Part shown: positions 18,281-26,724 of the stretch, piece by piece
Position numbering within the stretch: the first letter of the stretch is position 1
Layout: every line of letters begins with the position of its first letter
Origin: Campylobacterales bacterium
Lineage (GTDB): Bacteria > Campylobacterota > Campylobacteria > Campylobacterales > Sulfurimonadaceae
Length of the DNA stretch: 64,000 nucleotides
Direction of reading: 5' to 3'
Assembly (NCBI GenBank): GCA_026390075.1
Contig: JAPLGP010000030.1
Location: 50,455-114,454, forward strand
Made by a program: the position numbers and the translations under genes
The notes under the pieces: generated by a model
What the model was told of the DNA's origin: nothing
The model's input: the letters and a program-made list of their open reading frames with translations, nothing else
Database searches by the model: none

Positions 18281-21109
18281 TTAAAAATCATAAAATTTTT
18301 CGACAAACTTCACTATTTTTTCTAGCACTCGAGGGATGATTACTTTTCTCTCAAGGAGTTTTGGTTTTTCGTTTAAAGTTTTGGCTACATCATCTTTAAG
18401 AGGAACTCTTTGCTCATAGATATAAGTATCTACTACTTTTTTGAGTTCTGTAGCATTTAGATTTTCATCTTTGCAAAGTGCCTCAAATGCACACATTTTT
18501 TCTTCATCCAAAAACTTTTCAAACTCATTTTCTATATTGTCCGAGTCTGCGATGCCTTGCAGATTTTCATTGATGAATTTCTCTATGAGCTCTTTTTTGC
18601 TTCTGAGATTTGCTTGTCCATTGATGATGCTTAGGATGTTATTTTTTTGTGTCTCTTGTTCCTCTTGACTTGCATCTTTATAACGGGAGAGTAATTTTAA
18701 TATGTACGATACATTGATTTCATCAACGATTATCAACTCCAACTCAAAGTCCACATCTTCAAGGATGGATACTTTTTCTTTTGTTTGTGTCGGCTTTAAA
18801 ATTTCATACAAATCAAGATACTTCGATTTATAATCCTCAAACTCTTGTTCACGCATAGACAAATCAGACCACTTAAAATCACTAAATCCTTCAAGTATAT
18901 TTTTTGTACGCATAATCTCACGAAATGCTCTGACAAACTCCAACTCCCTGCCCTGAGCTATAAGTTCATCCACACTTGCAACGCTCGGAGCTATTTGCGT
19001 CAATGTCAAAAACGCTTCGTTAAATACTTTCACATACTCTTCATAAGGCTTCATGATGATTATATCTTTCGCATTTTTATTTGAAAAAAGTGCGATTGCA
19101 TCATCAGTTGCTTTTTTGAGGTTTCTAAAACAGACAATATTTCCCTGCGATTTTTTTTCATTTATAATTCTGTTTGTTCTTGAGAAGGCTTGAACAAGTC
19201 CGTGATATTTGAGGTTTTTATCGACATAGAGGGTGTTGAGACTTGGAGAGTCAAACCCCGTTAAGAACATATTGACCACCAAAAGAATATCTATTTCTCT
19301 GTTTTTTACTTTTTTTGAGATGTCATTGTAGTAGTTATAAAAACTCTGCGAATCTTTGGTGCTAAACTTCGTCCCAAACATCGCATTGTAGTCGCTTATG
19401 TAGCTCTCAAGCTTGTCACGGCTGTGTTGATTGATATGTGCTTCGTCCACATTTGCACCGTCTGCTTCATCTAACTCATAAACGCCGTTTGCATCTTTGT
19501 CCTTTTCGTTTGCACTGTATGAAAAAATGGTGGCTATTTTGAGGTTATGGTTTTTGCTTTTAAAGAGTTCATAGTATTTTGTAAGTGTCTCAATGCCACT
19601 CACGCACATCATCGCCGTAAACTCTTTGTTATGCGTTTTTCTTGGATGGTTGGCAATTATGTAATCGGTAATCTTTTCAAGCCTCTGTGGGCTCTCTAAA
19701 AGTTCTTTGGTGTCTATCTCTTCTACATCGATGTCGATGTTTGTTGCACTTCCCTCTTTTTCTTTGTATCTGCCCACATATTCGACCGAAAATTTGAGAA
19801 CATTATCATCGCCGATGGCATCGGTAATGACATATTTATGCAAAGCATCGCCAAAGAGTTCTGTTGTGGTGCGTTTACCGAGTTTGTTACCCGTTGCATT
19901 TTCTACAAATATTGGCGTACCTGTAAACCCAATCATCTGATACTTGTTAAAAAACTTCGTAATAGCTAAGTGTGTCTCTCCAAACTGGCTTCTATGGCAC
20001 TCATCAAAGATAAAAACGATGTATTTGTCTCGGAGTTTTTCCATTTTTTCCAAATAGTGTTTTTTGCTTATGGCGGAGTTTAGTTTTTGAATGGTTGTGA
20101 CAATGAGTTTCGTATCATCGCCAAACTGTTTGACAAGTGCGTTTGTGTTGTCTGTGCCATCGACTGAGCCATTGCTAAAGCTGTTAAACTCCTTGTTGGT
20201 TTGGTAATCAAGGTCTTTTCTATCGACGACAAACACCACTTTTTCGACATGTGGAAGTTTCATCAAAATTTGTGCGGTTTTAAAACTTGTAAGCGTTTTT
20301 CCGCTTCCCGTTGTGTGCCAGATATAGCCGTTTTTATCACTGTTTTCTACTCGCTCAATGATGGCTTCCGTGGCATGAAATTGGTAGGGTCGTAAAATCA
20401 TAAGTATTTTTGGCACGGTCGCTAAAACTATATACTTGCATATCATTTTAGAGACATGGCATCGCTCCAAAAACACATCTGTAAACGCATCGAGATTTGT
20501 TATGTTTTTATTCTTATCATCTGCCCAAAAGAAGGTCTGTTTAAAGGATTGCTTACGGTTGTTTGAGTAGTATTTGGTGTTTACCCCATTACTGATTATG
20601 AAGATTTGCACATAGTTAAATAGAGCATTATTTGAGCCATACGAGTGTCGTTGGTAGCGGTTGATTTGGTTAAAAGCCTCTTTGAGTTCCAAGCCTCTGC
20701 GTTTGAGTTCAATCTGCACAAGAGGCAAACCGTTTATAAGAAGCGTCACATCGTAACGGTTTTTATAAACGCCATCCACGGTGACTTGTTGCGTGACTTG
20801 AAAAAGATTTTGACACCAATGTTCTGAGTCCAAAAACTCTATATATTTGGTTGTTCCATCATCTAAAGGCAGTACAAACTTATCTCTAAGAATTTGAGCC
20901 TTTTCAAACACGCTTCCTTTGTTTAAATGGTTAAGCACTCTTTTAAACTCACTCTGGCTCATGCTAAAATTATTATGTTTTTCGAGTTGCATCTTAAGGT
21001 TGGCTTCGAGTGCCGTGTCGTCTTTTATGGTGACTTTTTCGTACTCTAAATTTACAAGTTGTTTAACTAGGTTCTCTTCTAGTATCGCTTCGCTTTGTTT
21101 GCTCAACAC
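18281..21109 (-). CDS. hsdR: Type I restriction enzyme, R (motor and nuclease) subunit
   Basis: HsdR supplies the DNA translocase and nuclease of a type I restriction complex. The N-terminal nuclease domain includes NRYDVTLLINGLPLVQIELK, with the D...ExK pattern of type I R subunits. The SF2 motor has Walker A HTTGSGKTLTSF (about residue 268) and DECHRSQFG (about 370). Later motifs include GFTGTPIF, VNMFLTGFDSP and QAFSRTNR. At 942 residues it is normal length. It starts six bases after the fic stop, so it is co-transcribed with fic. No exact copy of the repeat word is present, only a one-mismatch copy near 20246. Confidence 0.94.
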   Translation of the reverse strand: MLSKQSEAILEENLVKQLVNLEYEKVTIKDDTALEANLKMQLEKHNNFSMSQSEFKRVLNHLNKGSVFEKAQILRDKFVLPLDDGTTKYIEFLDSEHWCQNLFQVTQQVTVDGVYKNRYDVTLLINGLPLVQIELKRRGLELKEAFNQINRYQRHSYGSNNALFNYVQIFIISNGVNTKYYSNNRKQSFKQTFFWADDKNKNITNLDAFTDVFLERCHVSKMICKYIVLATVPKILMILRPYQFHATEAIIERVENSDKNGYIWHTTGSGKTLTSFKTAQILMKLPHVEKVVFVVDRKDLDYQTNKEFNSFSNGSVDGTDNTNALVKQFGDDTKLIVTTIQKLNSAISKKHYLEKMEKLRDKYIVFIFDECHRSQFGETHLAITKFFNKYQMIGFTGTPIFVENATGNKLGKRTTTELFGDALHKYVITDAIGDDNVLKFSVEYVGRYKEKEGSATNIDIDVEEIDTKELLESPQRLEKITDYIIANHPRKTHNKEFTAMMCVSGIETLTKYYELFKSKNHNLKIATIFSYSANEKDKDANGVYELDEADGANVDEAHINQHSRDKLESYISDYNAMFGTKFSTKDSQSFYNYYNDISKKVKNREIDILLVVNMFLTGFDSPSLNTLYVDKNLKYHGLVQAFSRTNRIINEKKSQGNIVCFRNLKKATDDAIALFSNKNAKDIIIMKPYEEYVKVFNEAFLTLTQIAPSVASVDELIAQGRELEFVRAFREIMRTKNILEGFSDFKWSDLSMREQEFEDYKSKYLDLYEILKPTQTKEKVSILEDVDFELELIIVDEINVSYILKLLSRYKDASQEEQETQKNNILSIINGQANLRSKKELIEKFINENLQGIADSDNIENEFEKFLDEEKMCAFEALCKDENLNATELKKVVDTYIYEQRVPLKDDVAKTLNEKPKLLERKVIIPRVLEKIVKFVEKFYDF

Positions 21110-21115
21110 AAATCC

Positions 21116-22264
21116 TTAGTTGTTATTTAAAAAATCAGACACAAAACCATTCTCTTTGAGTACTTTCATAATACCTCTTAAAAGATAGTTGTTTACAAAC
21201 CTTATAGTGTAGATTCTACCGCCCTCAGTAACAGGAACTACAATATTTTTCTCTTTGAGTTTACCCATAACTACTGCTTTTTTCTTAGAATCTGTTATCC
21301 CTAAAAAGCTCAATTCCTCCGACTTCATTGCCATATCATCTTTATTTATGAGGTATTCCAATATCTTAAACTCTTGGTCTGTAATATGCTTACCCTCTCG
21401 TGCTAAAACCAAAGTAGGCAAAAGAATCTGTTTTTTTACATACTCTTTATTGAGCAAAGAATCTATCTTTTGTATTTCATTTTTTAGTCCGAGTAAAAAG
21501 TATTCACACCACGCCAAAATATCATCACTTTTTAAAGAGTCGGCACGAGAAAGCATCTCATAATATTTATCTCTGTCTGTGTAAAAAACAGATGATGGGT
21601 TAATGATTCTTCCATTTTTTACTTGAAACCCAAGTTTGATTAAAAAAGCATAGTTAAGTAGTCTGCCCATTCTTCCGTTTCCATTGTCAAAAGGGTGGAT
21701 AAACTCAAACCTGTGATGTGCAATAGCGACCATTAAAAGCTGGTACTGTTCTTTGTGTGAAAAGTTTATAAAATCAATAAACTTTTCAAAATATTCTCTC
21801 AAAATAAAATGCTCGGGCGGAGTGTGTCCTGAGCTTTTTATGCTTACATTGTGTGCTCGAAGTTCTCCTGGGTTTTTCGAACCTTCCCCGTTTGGAGGTG
21901 GAGTTAAATTTTTGGTTAAAATCTGATGAATCTCTGAAATAAAAGCACGATTAAAAAGCGTGTTTTCATCTGTATTGTCTTCAATGAAATCTATGGCGTT
22001 TTCTAAGTTTGTAATTTCATCATCACTCTCGTCATGTATGTTTTTTTCTATGATTTTTTCTACATATTCTGATAATGTTGTATTGTTCCCTTCAATTCTT
22101 GCACTTCCCAAAGTCTCTAAAATATGAAAAATATCTTTGAGTTGAAAAAAGATATGAGAAGGAACATCTCCGCCAAGTCGTTTGGTTCTAAGTTTTTCCA
22201 AATCTAAAATAATATTGGCTAAATCACTTCCCCAAGAAGGGTCTGGTATGACAATATCTTTCAT
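21116..22264 (-). CDS. Fic-family AMP-transferase-like protein inside the type I R-M operon
   Basis: Fic proteins usually transfer AMP from ATP to a hydroxyl on a target protein. The catalytic loop HPFDNGNGRMGR is intact and matches HPFx(D/E)GNGRxxR. An inhibitory-helix motif [S/T]xxxE[G/N] is present in the N-terminal region (SARIEGN, residues 54-60), so it belongs to the class with built-in autoinhibition. The C-terminal 100 residues look like a winged helix. It lies between hsdS and hsdR with its own probable promoter. The target is unknown. Confidence 0.88.
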   Translation of the reverse strand: MKDIVIPDPSWGSDLANIILDLEKLRTKRLGGDVPSHIFFQLKDIFHILETLGSARIEGNNTTLSEYVEKIIEKNIHDESDDEITNLENAIDFIEDNTDENTLFNRAFISEIHQILTKNLTPPPNGEGSKNPGELRAHNVSIKSSGHTPPEHFILREYFEKFIDFINFSHKEQYQLLMVAIAHHRFEFIHPFDNGNGRMGRLLNYAFLIKLGFQVKNGRIINPSSVFYTDRDKYYEMLSRADSLKSDDILAWCEYFLLGLKNEIQKIDSLLNKEYVKKQILLPTLVLAREGKHITDQEFKILEYLINKDDMAMKSEELSFLGITDSKKKAVVMGKLKEKNIVVPVTEGGRIYTIRFVNNYLLRGIMKVLKENGFVSDFLNNN

Positions 22265-22317
22265 ACTACTTCCTTTTCATTTTTTTATTACTTCCCACAT
22301 ACACCCTTTATAATGCC

Positions 22318-22323
22318 ATTATA
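22318..22323 (-). promoter_or_regulatory. -10 box for fic-hsdR
   Basis: TATAAT on the minus strand, about 54 bases before the fic start, in the 134-base gap after hsdS. A poor -35-like TCAACA lies 16 bases further upstream. AAGGAAG precedes the fic ATG. So fic-hsdR could be expressed separately from hsdM-hsdS. Confidence 0.4.
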
Positions 22324-22398
22324 ACGCACATTACAATATTGTTGACATTTTATTAGTGACAATTTTCAAATTTGTTACTTCCTTTTAGTGCTTTGTTT

Positions 22399-23649
22399 TC
22401 ACACAAACATCTGTTGCAAGAGTGCTTTTTTGAACTGTTTTGTGGAGTTTAGTTGTGTTTCCACATGCCAGATTTTTGAGTCTAGGGATGAGAGGAAATT
22501 TGCTATTTTTGTTTGTTCTTTTAGGGTCGGCATGTGGATTTTTAATTCTTTTACAGACGGAAAATTCACATAAATTTGTGTTCCTCCCTGAGCAATTAAA
22601 AACACTTTTTTTCTAAATAAATTTGAATTTAAGTAATGCCAAGCATAATATGGGCTTAGTTTTTCATTACAAGTAAGTCTTTCACTTCTTTGATTATAAA
22701 TAAATTTATCATTTTCATTTATTAAAATTGTTGAACCTATTATGTCTCCAGATGATGTTTTATCATTTAAAACCATAATTAAATCATCTTTATTTACTAG
22801 CTTTGTTTTAGTCTTTTCGTTAAGTTCTATCCGTTGACCATTATCAATATACTTACCATCTTTAGTATAGTTTCCAATAGAAATAAAATTATATTTTCCA
22901 GTAGGTGATACATGTTTTTCTAAAGCTGTACCACCAATATTTTTTACAACTTCCCCCAACTTCTTCTCAATCCACTCAGGGTATTCGCTTCCATCGTCAT
23001 CACGAAATCGTATCTCTTGTGCAAATATCTTTTGCATTACACCTTTTTTGTACTGATCAAGAAGTATTTTCTTTTTTGTAAGTTGCTCTATTTTTGTATC
23101 CACAGAAGTCAAAAAAGAGGCGATTTTTTGTTGTTCTAGTTTTGATGGTAGATTTAATTTGATTGTTTTAATACTCTGAAAATTTAGTCCTTCTCTTCCA
23201 CTTCCCGTCTGCAAACTTGTAAATACATTTTGTCCTGTTTCGGAACTAAAAATCGGTTGTATAAAATAAGGTTCATTCTCCTTATTGATTCTTACAATGC
23301 ATACATGTTGATTTACATTTCCGACAATAAAATCTTTTGGTACTACACAACTTCTACCAAGTGAAGCTCCTGTAATATTTAATAAAATATCTTTTGGCAA
23401 TACAATACTATTCTTCATAGTATTGTTAATTTGCTCAGGTATAAAAGTAGAATTTTCTAAAGATAATTTATTATCAAATACATTTTGACTTCTAATAAAC
23501 AATATTCCTTCTTCTGTATATACACTTTCTCCGCCTAGTGGAGTTTTTCCACTATTTATTTTACTAGATATTTCCCCCAACTTCTTCTCTTCCCACTCCC
23601 CACTAAACTCACGAAATCGTAGCTTTGGTACATTCATCTTGTCTCTCAT
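22399..23649 (-). CDS. hsdS: Type I restriction enzyme, S (specificity) subunit
   Basis: HsdS recognises the bipartite DNA target for the type I methylase and nuclease. Two target-recognition domains are visible. Each opens with a W-x-x-K-K-L-G-E pattern (residues about 17 and 210). Each ends in the conserved helix, LEQQKIASFLTSVDTKIEQL and LKEQTKIANFLSSLDSKI. The ORF track extends 18 codons upstream, but the ATG at 23649 lies one base after the hsdM stop; the ATG at 23637 (MNVPKLRF) is also possible. Two copies of the repeat word lie in its last 140 bases. Confidence 0.92.
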   Translation of the reverse strand: MRDKMNVPKLRFREFSGEWEEKKLGEISSKINSGKTPLGGESVYTEEGILFIRSQNVFDNKLSLENSTFIPEQINNTMKNSIVLPKDILLNITGASLGRSCVVPKDFIVGNVNQHVCIVRINKENEPYFIQPIFSSETGQNVFTSLQTGSGREGLNFQSIKTIKLNLPSKLEQQKIASFLTSVDTKIEQLTKKKILLDQYKKGVMQKIFAQEIRFRDDDGSEYPEWIEKKLGEVVKNIGGTALEKHVSPTGKYNFISIGNYTKDGKYIDNGQRIELNEKTKTKLVNKDDLIMVLNDKTSSGDIIGSTILINENDKFIYNQRSERLTCNEKLSPYYAWHYLNSNLFRKKVFLIAQGGTQIYVNFPSVKELKIHMPTLKEQTKIANFLSSLDSKIWHVETQLNSTKQFKKALLQQMFV

Positions 23650-23650
23650 T

Positions 23651-25213
23651 CTAAAACGGCGTCGAAATGTTAAGCTCTGCACAAAACTTAGCAATGCTCT
23701 CATCTGTTATTTTCATCTCCACTTCTAAGGCTTGAAGCTCATTTGAGACTGCATCCAAATCTATCGCATTTTCTTCTTCAAAGGTATCGACATAACGGGG
23801 AATGTTTAGGTTGTAGTCATTCTCTTTTATCTCTTCTAAACTTGCATTGTGAGAATATTTCTCAAGCTCTGTGCGGTTTTTGTAGGTCTCTATGATTTTT
23901 GCTACATGCTCGTCTGTGAGAATGTTTTGACTTTTTACTTTGTCGAACTCATTACTTGCATCTATAAAAAGCACTCTTTGGCTATCTTCTCTACACTTTT
24001 TAAAAACTAAAATACAAGTCGGGATGCTTGTACCATAAAAGATATTTGCAGGTAAACCGATAACAGCGTCAAGATAGTTTTTGTCCTCTATGAGATACGC
24101 TCGTATGTGTCCCTCAGCACCTCCACGAAAAAGTACGCCATGTGGAAGTACCACCGCCATCGTGCCATTGTCGTCCAAATGGTAAATCATGTGTTGCACA
24201 AAAGCAAAATCCGCTTTGCTCGAAGGTGCCAACTTACCGTACTGAGAAAATCTGTCATCACTCATGTGCAACGGATTTGCCGACCAGTTTGCCGAAAAAG
24301 GAGGATTGGCTACGATGGCTTCAAATTTGTCATCCATGTGTTGCGGGTTTTCTAGCGTGTCCTCTTGGCGAATGTTAAACTTGCGGTAATGCACATCATG
24401 CATAATCATGTTCATACGAGCCAAGTTGTAAGTGGTGCGGTTGAGCTCCTGACCGTAAAAGTTGCTTACATCTTCCACCTCTTTGGCAACACGCAAAAGG
24501 AGTGAACCACTTCCACATGTCGGGTCATACACAGATTTGAGTTTTGATTTTTTGTTAGTTACGAGTTTTGCCAATATTTTTGAGACTTGTTGGGGCGTGT
24601 AAAACTCTCCCGCTTTTTTCCCAGCACCTGAGGCAAACTGAGCAATCAAATACTCATACGCATCGCCCAAAACATCTCTGTCATGGTTTTTGAGTTCAAA
24701 GTTTATGTTGTCAAGATGGGAGAGAACCTTTGCTATGAGAGTGTTTTTTTGCTCTTCAGATTTACCGAGCTTTGTACTTGTGAGGTCGAGGTCTTCAAAA
24801 AGATGTTCAAAATCATCTTCGCTCTCATGCCCCATTGTGCTTTGCTCAATGCTTCGGAGGATTCCAGTGAGGTCTTCGAGGATGAAGTTGTTTGTGTCGC
24901 TATTGCCACGCTTTGCAACTGCTGAGAAAAGCTCTGAGGGTTTTAAAAAATAGCCGAGTGACTCAATTGCATCTTCTTTAATAGCTTCAAGCATCTCTTT
25001 GCCATCTACACTGCTTTCATCTATCTGAGTGTAGCTTACGCCGTCTTCTTTGAGAAGTTCATCACCATAATTTTCGATTTTTTCAGAGAGATATTTATAA
25101 AAGATAAAGCCCAAAATGTAATCACGAAACTCATCCGCATCCATCTTGCCTCTGAGTGTGTTTGCTATGTTCCAAAGTTGTTGTTCAAGTAGTTTTTTCT
25201 GCTCTTCGCCCAT
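23651..25213 (-). CDS. hsdM: Type I restriction enzyme, M (adenine methylase) subunit
   Basis: N6-adenine methyltransferase subunit. An N-terminal helical HsdM domain starts LEQQLWNIANTLRGKMDADEF. The catalytic part has GEFYTPQQV, the SAM-binding DPTCGSGSLLLRV (about residue 230) and motif IV VANPPF (about 300). The length of 520 residues is typical. It is the first gene of the minus-strand operon hsdM-hsdS-fic-hsdR. Two one-mismatch copies of the repeat word are inside it (near 24138 and 24511). Confidence 0.95.
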   Translation of the reverse strand: MGEEQKKLLEQQLWNIANTLRGKMDADEFRDYILGFIFYKYLSEKIENYGDELLKEDGVSYTQIDESSVDGKEMLEAIKEDAIESLGYFLKPSELFSAVAKRGNSDTNNFILEDLTGILRSIEQSTMGHESEDDFEHLFEDLDLTSTKLGKSEEQKNTLIAKVLSHLDNINFELKNHDRDVLGDAYEYLIAQFASGAGKKAGEFYTPQQVSKILAKLVTNKKSKLKSVYDPTCGSGSLLLRVAKEVEDVSNFYGQELNRTTYNLARMNMIMHDVHYRKFNIRQEDTLENPQHMDDKFEAIVANPPFSANWSANPLHMSDDRFSQYGKLAPSSKADFAFVQHMIYHLDDNGTMAVVLPHGVLFRGGAEGHIRAYLIEDKNYLDAVIGLPANIFYGTSIPTCILVFKKCREDSQRVLFIDASNEFDKVKSQNILTDEHVAKIIETYKNRTELEKYSHNASLEEIKENDYNLNIPRYVDTFEEENAIDLDAVSNELQALEVEMKITDESIAKFCAELNISTPF

Positions 25214-25326
25214 AATTGCTAAATCCTATGTCTGTATAATAGACATTTTATCTAAATTAATTATGTAATAAAAATAATATACAATAAGTCGTGAAATTTG
25301 TTTAACGCTTTTTAAAAAAGTAGAAG

Positions 25327-25346
25327 ACAGCCAGAAAACTGGCTGT
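25327..25346 (-). terminator. Hairpin after the HDOD gene
   Basis: ACAGCCAG and CTGGCTGT form an 8-bp perfect stem with an AAAA/TTTT loop, five bases after the HDOD stop. On the minus strand it is followed by CTTCTACTTTTTT, so it is a plausible intrinsic terminator separating HDOD from hsdM. Confidence 0.6.
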
Positions 25347-25350
25347 TATG

Positions 25351-26163
25351 TTACGCGGCAGCTTGGATTTTTTCAACGGTCTCATCAAAAAAGTTTTGTT
25401 CCATTCCATACTCTTCAATAAGTTCACGAGCATTTTTTAAAGTCTCATCTGTCATTGTTCCCTCGAGTGAAATTGCTTCTTTCGCAACTTTTAGGAACTT
25501 TGCCATCTCTTGTGTTTCAATATCCCCAGCATCTTCTGGTTCATTGGAATAGCGAATAAGATGAACCAAATCTGGATCAAAATTCCATCGATAAAAGAGA
25601 GTTGCTGTAACATCTTCGGATTTACTTCCACATGCCAAAATTTCTGCTTGTTCAGTCGTTTTTCCATTTTTCAATGCTTCACTTAACAACGCACCTTGCC
25701 CTGATTCAATGAGGTAGCGACTAATGACGATTTTACCTAGTTCAAGCAAAAATGAAGCGAGTGAAAGATGCACCAATAAAGAGCGATCTACTTTGTTCAC
25801 CCATCGACTTACTAAGGCATTTTGCAACTGTGCGCGTGCCAAATAATTGTTTTGAGTCATCCCGTATGGCGAGAGGTCAATGTCCATACAAGTGTTTGCC
25901 GCTGAGGCAATTGTAAATGTGCGTACTGTGTCTTTACCTAAGAGTGAAATAGCTTGTGCTATATCTGTAACAGTGCGGCTCAGTCCATACAAAGGAGAGT
26001 TGGCTGTTTTGAGAATATACGCCGTAATAATCGGATCTTCCTTGACTGCATTCGCCATATCCATCACACCACTACTTGGATTGTTGTACACCGTTTCTAC
26101 TTTTTGAACGGTTTCTGGGAGCATAGGTACATGCTCGATTTGTTCCATTAATTCAGCTTTCAT
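25351..26163 (-). CDS. HDOD domain protein
   Basis: HDOD proteins are non-catalytic relatives of HD hydrolases that act in signalling. The domain fills most of the 270 residues: LPETVQKVETVYNN, then VKEDPIITAYILKTANSPLYG and the DIAQAISLLGKDTVR helix are characteristic. The H-D metal residues are absent, as usual for the family. No fused partner domain is seen. A good site (TTGGAG) precedes the ATG and TATAAT (minus strand, 26199-26204) is the likely -10 box. One repeat word at 25628 encodes LACGS. Confidence 0.88.
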   Translation of the reverse strand: MKAELMEQIEHVPMLPETVQKVETVYNNPSSGVMDMANAVKEDPIITAYILKTANSPLYGLSRTVTDIAQAISLLGKDTVRTFTIASAANTCMDIDLSPYGMTQNNYLARAQLQNALVSRWVNKVDRSLLVHLSLASFLLELGKIVISRYLIESGQGALLSEALKNGKTTEQAEILACGSKSEDVTATLFYRWNFDPDLVHLIRYSNEPEDAGDIETQEMAKFLKVAKEAISLEGTMTDETLKNARELIEEYGMEQNFFDETVEKIQAAA

Positions 26164-26496
26164 TCATTTCTCCAAAATAATCTAAACTATCTTAGATGAT
26201 TATAGAGTATTGTTAGTAAAAATCATTATTTTTTTTTGTGATTTGTAGAAAATGTTACAAAAATGTGTGAAAAATCAACTTTAAGAACTTTTTAGAGTGA
26301 TAATTTAAAAAAAAATAGCAAACTGCAATACTTTTGTTTGAATAGAATTTCTTTTGATATATTTCTTTTAAAATAAATTTCTTGTTTGGCTGCAAGAAAT
26401 TATCTGCCTCGAAGAGGTAGCTTTAGTGACCCAAGCGGTCTTAGCGTAGTAAAATGGACTCGTTCATTTTGCGTTTAAATTGATAAGAGAGTGATT
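26164..26496. other. Divergent intergenic region with HDOD promoter and structured element
   Basis: This is the only gap over 300 bases without a gene. The HDOD side carries the probable minus-strand -10 box TATAAT (26199-26204). The middle (26220-26370) is AT-rich with no feature seen. The HTH side holds the structured element described separately (26378-26474). No tRNA or known riboswitch core was recognised. Confidence 0.6.
26378..26474 (-). ncRNA. Structured element A (possible RNA or hairpin repeat)
   Basis: Four short hairpins lie in a row: TTTCTTG/CAAGAAA, CTGCCTC/GAGGTAG, GACC/GGTC and AAAATG/CATTTT. Read on the minus strand the order is an AACGAGTC-loop hairpin, then the GACC/GGTC hairpin, then CTAAAGCTAC. 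A related arrangement occurs at 36147-36249. The strand of any transcript is uncertain. This is a candidate structured RNA or repeat, not a recognised family. Confidence 0.4.
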
Positions 26497-26715
26497 ATGA
26501 GAGATTTTTATAATGTTATAAAAGAGTTAAAAAAGTATTTGTCGAGAGATAAAAAGATAAAAGTGTTAGATAAAGATGTCGCAGATGCTTTAGAAATTTC
26601 TCAGGCAAATTTTGCAACTCTTAAAAGTAGAAATTCGATGCCCTATGCCAATATATTGATTTTTTGCCAGAAAGAGAAACTTTGTGCCCGTGAGATATTT
26701 TTTGCAGATTTGTAA
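26497..26715 (+). CDS. Small phage-repressor-like HTH protein
   Basis: A 72-residue protein that is essentially one helix-turn-helix domain like the N-terminus of phage CI repressors (DVADALEISQANFATLKSRN, with recognition helix QANFATLKSR). It has no C-terminal protease or dimerisation domain. The ATG at 26497 is preferred over the GTG at 26491 because of its spacing from AAGAGA. It stands alone, convergent with dnaX, downstream of structured element A. Its targets are unknown. Confidence 0.7.
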   Translation: MRDFYNVIKELKKYLSRDKKIKVLDKDVADALEISQANFATLKSRNSMPYANILIFCQKEKLCAREIFFADL

Positions 26716-26724
26716 GAAAATCTG

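Noticed and set aside
24107-24953. Several plus-strand ORFs opposite hsdM
   Set aside because: They are shadows of hsdM with Cys/Arg-rich composition and no start signals.
26378-26474. SRP RNA, tmRNA or c-di-GMP riboswitch
   Set aside because: The conserved cores of these RNAs (for example GGAAGGAAGCAGC or the GEMM core) are not present.
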